DNA of 64,000 nt, taken from NCBI RefSeq assembly GCF_027744825.2, contig NC_071334.1:62408937-62472936 (forward strand). Direction: 5' to 3'. The notes beneath the pieces were generated by a model, which saw only the letters and a program-made list of their open reading frames with translations, was not told where the DNA came from and ran no database searches. The stretch comes from Synchiropus splendidus. Its lineage: Eukaryota > Chordata > Actinopteri > Syngnathiformes > Callionymidae. The position numbers were made by a program, and so were the translations under genes. Positions 24,307 through 35,248 of this stretch are shown here, piece by piece. Every line of letters starts with the position of its first letter. Position 1 is the stretch's first letter.

Positions 24307-24936
24307 TAAGATTATTCAATTATGACTCATCGTTCATGAAGTCTTCCAACATTGCCACTCATCGTCTGAATTCTAACACTTGTTATCCCACCTGCAGCCA
24401 TTTTTTAATTTGTGTCATCAACCATCAAGTCCTCCACCTGTTGCTCTCTCTGCTACCCTCCACCACTTGTCAACGATTCATTCCTTTATCATCGTCAGTG
24501 ACTCACAGGAAACCATGTAACTTCACATACGAACAGAGCTGACCTGGTATTTATAAATTCAGCCTAATTTGATTTTGTTATATGATTATAATTTACATCT
24601 TAACCTTGATTGACTCATCGACTTGACAGATTTGAGACTCGACTGTCAACTGAAATGACTATTTCTGAATATTTGGTTCCACTTGATGACTCGTACAAAC
24701 TTTTCACTCACGTCTGACTTGACAAATATTTTTATCGGACAAGAATAAATCACTGAAGCCAAGCTGGGTGAAAATATTTGAGCAAAACACGTTTGTGCAT
24801 TGAAATCATTTTTAATTTCATTAGTACAATGTGTGAAATTGCATGTATTTTATTTATATATTTATTTTATTCCCTAATAATGCTTCAATAATTACATGCC
24901 CCATTGGTCTCTCTTTTCTTCTGTTGTTGGGATTAA

Positions 24937-24955
24937 ATATATATATATATATATT
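24937..24955. repeat. AT microsatellite
   Basis: A short alternating AT run. Confidence 0.8.
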
Positions 24956-25244
24956 AGAGAAAAGATCATGTTTAATTTACTTAAGCTCATCTCAAGCGCT
25001 GAATATTTTTTTTCCCAGTAAACCTGTAACATAAGTGATATCCACAGTTGCGTCGGTTGTTGGAAATGCTTCCTAGCGAACTGTTCCCTGCATGTTATAA
25101 ATGAAATAATGAACCGATCGACATACCATTTTCACTGTTTGAGTTCATCTTGAAGTATTAATGGTAACACTTGCATTTAATCACAATTTATTTGCCACTG
25201 GTTAACACAGTGTTGAGGTTTCAGCTAATCTAAAATGACAGCTA

Positions 25245-25415
25245 TTAGAATAAACTACATGCAAATTAATATAGAGCTAATTTTGCATGGATGTCTTACA
25301 TTGTAATTTACTCTACCGTTTATTACACATACTGTATTTGTCTTTGCACATGAATGTTCCCAGGTGATTAGTGTGTAATTAGCATATGGAAATGAGCTCG
25401 CGATCTGAACAGAGG
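25245..25415. promoter_or_regulatory. Candidate conserved enhancer with octamer sites in intron 6
   Basis: The block contains ATGCAAATTAAT, an exact POU octamer fused to a homeodomain core, plus GCTAATTTTGCAT, TGTGTAATTAGCATATG and GGAAATGAGC. The density of octamer/TAAT words in non-repetitive sequence is characteristic of vertebrate developmental enhancers. It has not been aligned to other species. Confidence 0.35.
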
Positions 25416-25613
25416 TGTGGGGAAAGGAACGACTGCTAGCACAATTGAAGACGTATAAAGGAAAGAGGAACAAGGCTAGAGATCAGATCAGCAATACAGG
25501 ACCAAGGGATCAGGGGAGAGTGCAGGAACGGGGGTTCGAGAGAGTCGAGCAGGAAATGAGTGGAAGCAGAAGCCAGAGACTGGAACTAGAATAGTCAGTA
25601 GTGTAGGGGTGGA

Positions 25614-26055
25614 CAATTAGTTCCACAGAGGGCCACAGTGGGGGCAGGTTTATGTTCCAACCAATCAAGAGGACACCTTTTCACCAATTAGGTGTCTTAC
25701 GACTGTAGTCAGTCAATTGTCAGGCTGGTGTTGCTTGTTTCAGAAGAAACCTCATTGGTTAAACTGTGTGTGCGTGATTGGTCGGAACAAATATCTACAC
25801 CAACCCAGTCTTCTGGGCAATTTCCTGTGTTGTGGCGGTCGTAGAGCCGAAAGAACTGAAGAAATACTTTTAAATTTAACTTCATTTTGTGACTATAGCG
25901 TCATGAAACTAGGAGGAATTGTGTGAAACTTTAATTATGCTATGATGTTAAGTATAGATTTTGTTGCATGTCATACAAATATGTGTGTGTATATCATTCA
26001 CTTTACCACATAAATGCAGAATGGGTGCTGCAGGGCCACACTTTGCCCACATCTG
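25614..26055. mobile_element. hAT-like MITE in tcf4 intron 6
   Basis: The left end is TAGGGGTGGACAATTAG followed by GAGGGCCACAGTGGG. The right end, read in reverse complement, is CAGATGTGGGCAAAGTGTGG followed by CCC. The ends match imperfectly as inverted repeats, and the 'cAGGGGT...GAGGGCCACAGTGGGtGCAGG' pattern is a very common fish hAT-type MITE terminus. The interior has no transposase. A related truncated copy lies at 46,311-46,492. Confidence 0.55.
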
Positions 26056-26489
26056 GTGTCGGGAAATTGATGTGTATAGAAAAGGGCTGAATGTGTTTAC
26101 TGCATTAAGATCTTGGCTTCAATTTCTCTATTTTTCTGACTGTTTTATGACATTGAGAGATAATCCACTCTTCCGGCTGAATCTTGTTCCTTTTATTAAA
26201 GGCCACATTTATTTTTCATTGTTTAACCAGATTTTCTCTATTGAGCGGACAAAAGGTTTTTTTTCCTTTTTCTCAAATGTATGTACCTTAAGACAGTATT
26301 GCACAATCAGGAAATTGTATTACTTGGAAGTTTCCACCTGGATTTTAATTTTCCTCAAGCAAGTGATGTTTTTCTTAATGTCCTAGTCGTGAGTAAGGCT
26401 AAAGTTGAAGTCGTGGCATTGAAATGAACGGCTGGTGAAAGGCCTGTCAACACTCGGGGCCTCGTGTTGATGTGGATTCAGACAGGAGA

Positions 26490-26700
26490 CAGTGTCCCTT
26501 CTGTCTACCGGCTAATGAGACCTGTCCGTTCACAGGGAGCCCTTCAGAGCAGCGGCAGGCTCACAAAGCAACACAAAGCTTGTTTGTTCCGCCGAGAGTG
26601 CATGCTAATCATCTATGTGTTCCATTTCAAAGACGGAAATCTGAAATTAGCATTTCTGTTTATGATTCATGATTAGCTTTTGTCCTCACTTCTTGTCTCT
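26490..26700. promoter_or_regulatory. Candidate conserved non-coding element in intron 6
   Basis: This is a non-repetitive block of balanced composition with homeodomain-like and SOX/TCF-like words: CGGCTAATGAGACC, AACACAAAG, GTGCATGCTAATCATC, GAAATTAGCAT and CATGATTAGC. It looks unlike neighbouring AT-rich intron. Two overlapping short ORFs in different frames cross it, but neither resembles a tcf4 exon or carries suitable splice sites. Confidence 0.3.
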
Positions 26701-27502
26701 GTTGTCCAGGATCAGGAGTGGAAATTATAAGCCCTTGAGGGTGATAAAGTCTCAGTGGTTTATTTGATATAACTGATACAAGGTTTTGCGTTTGATCTAC
26801 TCCATAAGGCCTTTTTTTTTCTGTGACAGGAACAATTGAAATATTTAACAGAAATATAAAATCGAAAAGTGACATGTTGGGCTGCACCTGAGCAAACTCA
26901 CAATGTGGATAAGGTGCACTTGTGATGCTAACCTTTTTAACGTTTTATGTTATGTGGTCCAGGAGTAATCCACTGTTGCTTGCAAGTAGATTAACAATAA
27001 ATTTTAACTTCATTTAAATGCGGAAAAAATACATTGATCGTTTTAAACACTTAAATAGTGTTAAGTGTTGCTTAGAAACATAACATTTTAATTACTCAGC
27101 ATGCAGTTTGAATGAGATGTTGGGCAAAAGTTGCAGCTGACTTTAGTATTCGATGTATCATCGTGAAATGTTCCCATACTAAAAAGTGTTGGGGTTTGAT
27201 GGTCCAGAGTTTCAGCCATTTCTGATATTACTGTGGATTATGCACAGAAAAGACAGAGATGCTGTACTGACTCAAAGCTGTCGGCGACTAAATTAATATC
27301 CAATTCTTGGTGCTCTATTATATGTCATGAGACTAGTTTTTCTGTTGCACCTTAGAGGTGAGGAACATTGGTAATGAAGCAATGTTGTTTCTGATTCTTT
27401 GGCTAAATGGTTACTATGAATGAATACCACAAAGCTGGCAAATGGTGAAAAAGGACTTGAATGTAAAGACAGTTACGATGATGTTTTTGCTGGGGCACAA
27501 AG

Positions 27503-27527
27503 TTTTTTTTTTTTTTTTTTTTTTTTT
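27503..27527. repeat. Poly-T run
   Basis: Twenty-five consecutive T residues. It could be a minus-strand retroposon tail, but no element body was identified. Confidence 0.85.
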
Positions 27528-28054
27528 AATTACTCTAAATTCTCCAAAACAAAACAAATGAACCTTTCAGAATGGACAGGGTTTGGGTTATGGTTGACAG
27601 ACACATACTTTTGTCGTTCAATTAGTAAACAATCATTGTTCGCCCAACACAGATTGGAAATTCTTACCACAAACCACAAAGTTCTCCATTGAGTCGTCAG
27701 GAATTTAATCAGTCGTGTTCTTAGAAGTCAACGTGCAACGTGGTTTAGTTGATGGCGTTTCAATGTCTAAATTAGCTGCCATAAAACATTGATGTGTTTG
27801 ATAGATCATCACTGCTGTATATACTTCACAGCACTACAGGAGTGAAGTTGAGTCAGCAATAAAACATTCATTTTTGAGCTGTTCTGTTCTCTTGAGTAAC
27901 TCCCTCTTCGGTCTTGAAAGTTACCATGTTTTTTTGTTTTGTTTTGTTATGGGTCTTTTTCTCACATAATTTCCTCTACTGTTTTCGGCTCCACAATTTT
28001 ATTTCCTCTCATTTCATCCCTAAATATCTCTTCTTTTGATTTTCTGTATTGCAG

Positions 28055-28134
28055 CTGCCAGTTCGGCTGTCTGGTCCAGAAATGGTGGTCAAGGAGCTTC
28101 ATCGCCAAATTACGAGGCGCCACTTCACTCTCTG
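28055..28134 (+). CDS. tcf4: tcf4 coding exon 7 (aa 208-234)
   Basis: The acceptor tattgcag precedes 28,055 and the donor ctg|gtacgt follows 28,134 (phase 1 to phase 0). It encodes [20 protein letters not shown] then EAPLHSL, matching the [22 protein letters not shown] block of TCF4. It is separated from exon 8 by only 78 nt. Confidence 0.95.
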
Positions 28135-28212
28135 GTACGTGCTGCTTGCAAGGGGTCTAAAGAGACTGTCCTCCCGTTTATGGAGTGATAAGGTTATCTC
28201 TGTGCTCCGCAG

Positions 28213-28422
28213 CAAAGCCGCATTGAAGATCGTCTGGAGCGATTAGACGACGCCATTCATGTATTGAGAAGTCATGCCGTGGGACCTTCGCCAGGCATGT
28301 CCAGCGGGCACAGTGACATGCACAGTCTCATCGGGGCAGCACATACGCACAATGGTGCCATTGGAGCTTTGGGGAGTGGGTACGGCTCAGGACTGCTTTC
28401 AAGCAACAGACACTCGCTCATG
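28213..28422 (+). CDS. tcf4: tcf4 coding exon 8 (AD2 loop-helix, aa 235-304)
   Basis: The acceptor ctccgcag precedes 28,213 and the donor atg|gtaagt follows 28,422; the exon is 70 whole codons. It encodes [19 protein letters not shown] at residues 235-253. This is the amphipathic helix at the heart of activation domain 2, conserved in all E-proteins and known to contact co-activators such as p300/CBP. A His/Gly/Ser-rich stretch follows, ending [27 protein letters not shown] replaces the mammalian NHAVGPSTAM-like sequence. This is the most conserved part outside the bHLH. Confidence 0.96.
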
Positions 28423-28482
28423 GTAAGTCCAGTTCCTTAGTATATCCCTGTATACATCTGTGTTTTTTTCGTCCAGTGTGAT

Positions 28483-28524
28483 CTATCTCTCTCTCTCTCA
28501 TAGATAGACAGACAGACAGATAGA
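28483..28524. repeat. CT / GATA-GACA microsatellite
   Basis: A short (CT)n run is followed directly by mixed GATA and GACA tetranucleotide repeats, about 60 nt after the exon 8 donor. Confidence 0.75.
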
Positions 28525-29351
28525 TCGTATAAACAGTTTACCCTGCAAGGTGTTTGCAAGGAATGTTGAGCATCTCGAGAAAGAACAATAAAATTAAAAA
28601 TCGGAAAGAACGACTTGACAGAGCTGTTTCTTAATGTGCAGCTCTGCTGGGTTTGGGTTTGACAACTGCTGTTCTATAGCAAGGAGTGGACTTACTGCAG
28701 TGCATTGTTTCACATCAGTTTGAAGGACGTGGCAGAAGTAAAGATCATCATCTGTTAACAAATATCTGTTCAGTATTATGTTGCAATTCTGTGCATGCTG
28801 GTGGGTACATCCTTGGAGTGTCCTTCAATAATGTTTTTAATGTTGGATGATGAAAATGATGTCTGAACAACACTGTCTTTTTTATCTTGGACACAAGCAG
28901 TCTTGGCTAGTAGCATCATGGAGTTAGAAACTGCTAACCCAAGACTGAGTGTTGGGGAGTTCTGTCTTTCACTCTCTTGGGACATCAGTGAGAGCCTGTT
29001 AAATATTTTACTGTATGGAAAGTCAGGCGTTTCACATGAAACAGGGTTGACCCAGGACTTCAGTTTTCGTAAAGCAAACGCCTACTGCGTGTTTCCTCTG
29101 ATTACTTCTGCTGCCCTCCCACCGGTCATAAAAGCATCCACAAGGACTGCTCCACTGTGACCGTGCCCTGGACCAGCGGTTGAGAGAATCAGTGAATGAA
29201 CTTGAAGCAACAAACAGTTGAAGGCCGCGAACAGCTGTGTAACATCAGGAGATGTGGGAGGGCCGGCTTCATAAAAACACAGCCAGTACAAACACGCTCA
29301 GATGCCTCAACATGCTCACTCAGACCTGCTCTTGTTTATCTTTGCTCTGCC

Positions 29352-29354
<3 letters not shown>

Positions 29355-29395
<41 letters not shown>
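29355..29395. repeat. CA microsatellite
   Basis: A perfect (AC)n run of about 20 units in tcf4 intron 8. Confidence 0.93.
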
Positions 29396-29397
<2 letters not shown>

Positions 29398-31474
29398 CAC
29401 ACTGGACATAAGCACTTCACACTCAACTGCAGAGGTATATCTGTGACTTCATTCCTGAGTTGAGTGTTACTGGTATGTTGTGTGTCAGTATTTACTCTGT
29501 GCTGTGTTATTAATTATGGCAGTGGGTTATTATTGTGACCCCCACCCCATCCCCCATTCTCATCACAGTAGTTGAACAGCTTGGCCCTCTGCTCTTTGTT
29601 AAAGATTTTACTTTGAAGCGCTCTTGCTAAATAGAGAGCACCTGTGTGCGTGTGTGTGTGTGCATCCTTTGCTTGTGTGTGTAGGCGACCGTGCATGCAT
29701 GTGTTGGCTGGCTCCCACTGAGATTGTGCTCTTCTCACGCATAGCTGTCCGGCCGTCTTGGCTCTTGGAACTCAGCACTGCCTCTTTGTAAAAACTCAAT
29801 CACATTTGGTTGCCTTTTTCGCTTTTTCGTCTTTTACGGTCGATGTAGTGTTATTGGTGTTTTAAAGTCTTTGGCAGAGTACCGCCAGATATCTAAGAAA
29901 CATTACCTTGTGAAAGAGTTTTGTGTTATTTTATTAAAATCATTCCCATTGTTCAATTGTTTTTTTATCACCAAATAGATTTCCAACTTCCTGAGTTTAT
30001 TGCTTTCATCATTCATAATGACACTTTTCTTTATTGATGTAATTCTTATGCTGAGTGACATTATTTTAAAAGCATTATTCAGACTAATAATGTAGGAAAT
30101 GAGAAACATAAACACCAGGTCTATGAAAAAGCTAAAATTTAGGTTTTATGTATAATACACACATCTCCGTCACACACATCAACAGTCCTACATTCTGTCT
30201 CACAGTATACTAATTATATTGCTATTATACGTAACATATTTACTCTATTACATATTTCCTGTCACTTTTGTTTTTATCATCATGCACGCACACGCACTCT
30301 CTCTGTCTCACACACACACACACTCAGTCACACAGCTGTATGTAGTTACGCAGTGTTAGGCAGAGACGCCTGCAGGCTGAGGTCATAACTCTGGGAAAAC
30401 AGGTGGTAGACTGATGTGGGACTGGAGGGAGAGAGAGGAAGATGAATGCAAGCATACACTCTTTAATCCAGTGGAAATAAATAATAAATGCTGCATTCGA
30501 CATGCCGCAGTTTAACACATTATTTTCATTTTTTAAGACAGTACTTAAAATGCAAAAAATATAAATACAAAAAAAGTTATTATCATGATTATGAAAAATA
30601 GGTTAACGTTCAATTTTCATTTGAAACACTCCCTCAAAAAATAATGTCGAATGAGTGATGCACAGCTGCATTTGCGTATGAATGAATTGAACAGGCCATT
30701 TTGTACATTTGTATCTTTTAGTAGACTAACCATCAAAGTCATTTGATGTCATTAGTTGTTTCTTTGTTGGGTCTATCGTGCAGCCCTGGAGTTTTGTCCC
30801 ATACTCTGCTCTGTGTCACTGACTGTTCACAGTTGCATGGTGCCACTCACTAAACAGTTCCTGTGCACAGCCTGGGAGCCCTGGGAAATCTAAGTTGTCC
30901 CAAAACACTAGATATGTGGGATACGTACGCGTCCTTGAGCTGGATCAATGTTGCTGTCATACCACAAGGGGCAAGGTGGTTCTTGTTACCTTCCTTTTGT
31001 TTTGTCTGCTGACGTCTGTCCAAGTAACTGTGACTGTTTCTTGACAATTGAACTCACGGGATGTCAGAGAAGTTGTGCAGAGTAGTGTGTGATTGAAATA
31101 CAGTTGCGTGGATTCGTTAAAGAAGAAGAGTAAAGGTCAAGAGGTAGAACCGGATCACCATCCATCACATCACTGCGGATCCTCACTAATGCTTTTTAAT
31201 TCTGCTCCACTGCTGGCTTTTCTCAAATGATGCATGCACTTCTGTAATCTGTGTGTAATCCACGTCAGAGAAACCACTTGGTTCCAGTGGAATATGAATC
31301 AGATTTATTCAGTCTTTCAGCCTTTTGTAAGAAGCCTAGCAATTATGTGTTGGTGGCCACGAATATTGAAGTGTCATGCTTACAAAAAAAAAAACGAAAC
31401 TCACATTTCCTTCTCTGGCAAAGACCTGCTGGTGCCTGTAATTGTTATGGTTTCATTATGTTAATGTGAAATAT

Positions 31475-31640
31475 ACAGTCCAGGTTTTCTGAATGACTAA
31501 ATTAATTGAATTTATCCTAATACTCATACATTTGATATCATATTAGCCATGGCCATAATTAATGACTGCATTGTTGATCCAATTAATTGTCGACAGAATG
31601 TATTTTCTTTGATAATTATGGACTTATTGTACTGTACTGA
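31475..31640. promoter_or_regulatory. Candidate conserved non-coding element in intron 8
   Basis: The segment is AT-rich but not low-complexity, with many TAAT/ATTA cores (CTAAATTAATTGAATTTAT, CATAATTAATGAC, CCAATTAATTG, TGATAATTATGG). The repeated homeodomain-core arrangement resembles vertebrate forebrain-type enhancers. This is inference only. Confidence 0.3.
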
Positions 31641-32779
31641 TGGTTCTCTCTGCTAATCTGGATTAAGTGTTAAAGATGCTGTTCTTTCAAAAGTGACCTT
31701 CAGTTACCATTGATCAACATCAAGTCCTTGCTCAGTTTTATTGAAGTGAATGCAGCACTGAGTCTGCATTCGGGCACTAAATCTCCAGGGAAAGCTTGCT
31801 AAACTGTGACACTCGTGTTCATGTTTAAAGATCACAAGCAAGCATGTTGAAAATGATGTTGAAGTTCATTTCTTCTTCTCATGGAATTTTTGGGAAGTGG
31901 CAGTAATCCAATGTCTATAAACACACACATACATGCAGATAATATTTTGTAACATACAGTGGTGTGGTGGCGGTGGTGAACAATCCTTGTGAAGTCTGTT
32001 CATTCCTTCATACCATGAAGACACGTTAGAGGAGGACTCATTTTTGTTTGTCTTTAGGTCATGTGTAAAATATCAGGAGGCAATGTCCACTTCATGCTGT
32101 GGTTTCTGGTTACTCATGTTTTTATAGTAATAAAACACAATCTCAAGCACAAGCGAAGACAGTGAACACTGCGGCCTTAGCTCAAGGTTCACTGGACGTT
32201 TTATTCCTTTATGGTTTGAAGACCTTTTCTTTGTTTTTGTGTGAGGGACGAGCCAAGTCTGCTTCATGAAGGCAGATCATGCCCTCACCTGGCCGCAGAA
32301 AGAACTGCTTCTTTTGAAAGCGATGTAATGAATGTGAAGTGATATGTTTTATATATTTCGTGTGAGATTATACGAATACTAAATATCATTCTTGTGTTTT
32401 TATTGGTTTCCGGCAAACAGTTTCTTTCCCCATTTTCTCCAAAATGTGGAGTTCTGCTGCACACTTGATGACTGTCCTTGAAATAAAATCCTGCTTTCAA
32501 ACGTGCTGAATGGTGGATAGTAAACTGTTGTTTAAGTGGTTAATCTTCTTATCAGAATTGTTTTGCATTTAAAGGCTTTCATTCGCCTACATTACTCAGT
32601 TTAGTTCTGTACCATTGGTATAACTGCAGTCTTCAGTAGACCGAGGTTTGTCTTAAATACTATTCTGATGGATAATGACAATAAAAAGTCACAGCAAAAT
32701 CACACCTTCACACCATGTGCGAGTGTTTCATCTCCAGTCGATCGAAGCATCTGTTCACATCCTCCTCTTTGTTCTCCAG

Positions 32780-32906
32780 CACAGAGAAGACGGCGGCGTG
32801 GGGGGATTACGTGGGGGACACTCGATGGGCAGCCAAGTTTCGGGGCCTCAGCTGGCCGTCCAGTCAGCCACATCTCCAGACCTCAGCCAGCCAGACCCTT
32901 ACCGTG
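32780..32906 (+). CDS. tcf4: tcf4 coding exon 9 (aa 305-346)
   Basis: The acceptor gttctccag precedes 32,780 and the donor cgtg|gtaaga follows 32,906 (phase 0 to phase 1). It encodes HREDGGVGGLRGGHSMGSQV then SGPQLAVQSATSPDLSQPDP and YRG. The QSATSPDL..P.DPYRG end is characteristic of TCF4. Relative to the mammalian protein as I recall it, the exon begins at HRED without the preceding Val-Gly-Thr, and the LRGSHSLLPNQ segment is altered to a Gly-rich version. It belongs to the regulatory (repression-domain) region between AD2 and bHLH. Confidence 0.94.
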
Positions 32907-33064
32907 GTAAGATGACAGGAAACTGCTTGTTTACAGTAGTAGTAGCTTATGTTTGCTGTAATGTGCGTCCATATGTTTCTCTTAAGTTTGCATTCATATG
33001 CATTGAAGTGGCCCTGGAGTGTAACGTTAAGTGACTTGTGAAATTTACACCATTATACGCCATT

Positions 33065-33400
33065 ATTATCTGTTTCAAAAATTAGGCGGCGTCCTCTGGC
33101 TCTAGGACGAGCAGCACATTCATGAAAAAAGGGAAGAAAGTGGAGAATAAACAAACTATTGGATCTCATCTGGCATGCCTGGAGTCTGCTGCCAAAAAAT
33201 AAAACACTACATTAACACAGCTCGTGTCTGTGCTTTGAATATTAAAGAAGAAAGTGTATATGAGCAGCAAATTAGCCCTGAGCGCGGTTTGAAAGGCTGA
33301 AAATGACTCTGCTGGCAGCAAAGTTCAGCCGGCAGCGACCACAGCCAAGTGTGTAATGACGTGAGAGGGAGCGAAACGCACGCATGCACGTACACACACA
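33065..33400. promoter_or_regulatory. Candidate conserved non-coding element in intron 9
   Basis: A long non-repetitive block of mixed composition lies just after exon 9, including CTGGCATGCCTGGAG, CTTTGAATATTAAAG, GCAAATTAGCCCTGAG, GCTGGCAGCAAAG and TGTGTAATGACG. It differs from the flanking AT-rich intron. Its proximity to the exon leaves both enhancer and splicing-regulatory roles possible. It is not aligned. Confidence 0.3.
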
Positions 33401-33612
33401 TTGTAAATAAAGGCTATTAAATTGTTTTGGCAGACCTGCTTTTATTTCCCTCCTTAATTTTACTATGCTAATGAACCGTCAACATATATATATTTTCAAC
33501 ATTTGTCACTTTGAGCAAAATTTATGAACCAAAAACACAGAACATATTTTATTGACTCACTATAAAGTTTGATAAAGTAACAGATAGTAATCACTGGTTC
33601 TCTTCTCCGCAG

Positions 33613-33778
33613 CTCTATCTGGAGGCCTTCAGGGCCAGAGCACTTCCTCGGTCAGCTCCGAGATCAAGTCTGAAGACGAGGGCGACGAGAACCTCCTGCA
33701 GGATACGAAGCCACTGGACCCGAAGAAGGAGGACTTGGACAGCAAGGATCTCAAATCTATTGATAGGTCAAGATCTAG
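33613..33778 (+). CDS. tcf4: tcf4 coding exon 10 (aa 347-401, alternative donors)
   Basis: The acceptor tctccgcag precedes 33,613. It encodes [51 protein letters not shown], and RSRS with the distal donor. Two donors lie 12 nt apart: AG|gtcaag after 33,766 and AG|gtaacc after 33,778. Both leave phase 2, so the product gains or loses exactly Arg-Ser-Arg-Ser. This reproduces the B+/B- (RSRS+/-) alternative splice known for mammalian TCF4. The acidic/Lys-rich tail ([17 protein letters not shown]) precedes the bHLH. Confidence 0.95.
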
Positions 33779-34192
33779 GTAACCCCGCCCCACCCTCAGA
33801 CGTTCGCTTACATCAAACCCCTCACAAGGATGTCCTCCCAAAGCTTTCGCTCGCGTCCGACTTGACATTCAGCCTGTCTTCACCGCAGGACTGAGGCGGT
33901 GAAAGTTTTGTGGTGCATCCTCTGGACTTTGATGAAGTGACCAAGTGTGATGAGAAGCAGCTAAATAATCACTTCATGTTGAGATCGTTTTTCCTGTTTT
34001 CACCAGGTGTTTCTCTTTTCACTCTGCAGCTCAGCTGAAGCTGCAGAGATTAAAAGAGAATCTTGGTGGAACACAAAGCTTCATCCAGAGTCTTGAGCCT
34101 GGTTTTAGCTGCTTCTCACACAACAGAGTAGCCAGCTGCCAAATTCTCTAAGTAGAAAGGCTTTGCATTCAGGCTATGGAAATAATATTGAT

Positions 34193-34866
34193 CAGGGGTG
34201 CAATGGTACACTTACTTGGACTAGGCTGCTCCGCCCCTGCCGATGATGTCTGATGTCTCCTCTGTTGAGACTTTCGTGTGTGTAGAGTAATCCAGCAGGT
34301 CATTTGGACAAGCAAGCAATATGGAATCGTCCAATGACGCAGCTGTTGACATTTGAAGCCTCCAAACAGGTATGTGACCCATTCAGGAACTGGATCGCAC
34401 TGGTCTTTTCCTGACTGAAGCGGCAACAAAACACAAAGGAGGTCCCCTGCTTTTTTGTTTCTTTGTTTATTTAGAGCAGGGGTCTCCATCGTGGTGCCCA
34501 CGTTCCATTACAATAAATAATAATAATAATTTTCATGTTTGATTTTGTTCTTCTTTTTTCTGTTTTTGCTCCACCATTGGAATTGTTGTGAAAACTCAGC
34601 AATGAGTCTAGTATTTGAAAAGAATATAATTTATCATCCATTGTTTATCGTGATTTCAGAAGTGTGTACTGAACCAATGGCAGCCCTTCGGGTCACACAG
34701 TGCCCAACGGGTTGCAATTGCTAAAAGGTTGGTGACCCTTGGTTTAGAATCTTATTTAATAAGAAAATGCTTCATGTTGCACTTCAGAAGAAAGAAAGAA
34801 AAGTGCCTTGCAGTACCAAAAATGTACCGTACTGGAGCAAAGTTTTTGTGTACCGTTGCACCCCTG
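34193..34866. mobile_element. hAT-like MITE in tcf4 intron 10 (outer element)
   Basis: The left end CAGGGGTGCAATGGTACAC and the right end, in reverse complement CAGGGGTGCAACGGTACAC, form 19-bp inverted repeats with one mismatch. The 8-bp flanks (ATATTGAT and AAATTAGT) match at 5 positions, so a target duplication, if present, has decayed. The inside has no transposase and is interrupted by a second element at 34,477-34,741. About 400 bp remain when that is removed. Confidence 0.75.
34477..34741. mobile_element. hAT-like MITE nested in the outer element
   Basis: The left end CAGGGGTCTCCA and the right end, in reverse complement CAAGGGTCACCA, match at 10 of 12 positions. The 8-bp flanks ATTTAGAG and GTTTAGAA share six contiguous bases, fitting the 8-bp target duplication of hAT elements. 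It lies wholly within the outer element, so it inserted later. The 265-bp body is AT-rich and non-coding. Confidence 0.65.
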
Positions 34867-35225
34867 AAATTAGTTATTGTTTATCAATAATAATTGTTGA
34901 GCTACTAAAATAGTAGTGTGAGTTTGAATCCAGAGTTAAATCCAGTGCAGTACAGCTGTGGGGTTTCTCTGTCTGTTTTTGTTATTCGTATGAAAAGAAT
35001 ACAAAATTGTATTTAGTGATATAGTAATGATATTTCAACAGTTACACAAATGCAATATTAACATTTCTGTTAAATATGAGAGACATTTTTACATACGTAA
35101 AAATCGTTTTGAGCTTTCATGCGTAATTGAAAGCAGCTTCTGAAAGTAAAATAATCCTTCTCCTGAATGCACTGCCTTAATTCTGAAACACACCAAATCC
35201 CCAGACAAGTCATGAAGGTGGCGGT

Positions 35226-35248
35226 CATGATGATGATGATGATGATGA
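35226..35248. repeat. ATG/GAT trinucleotide repeat
   Basis: A short (TGA)n run of about seven units lies in tcf4 intron 10. Confidence 0.85.
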
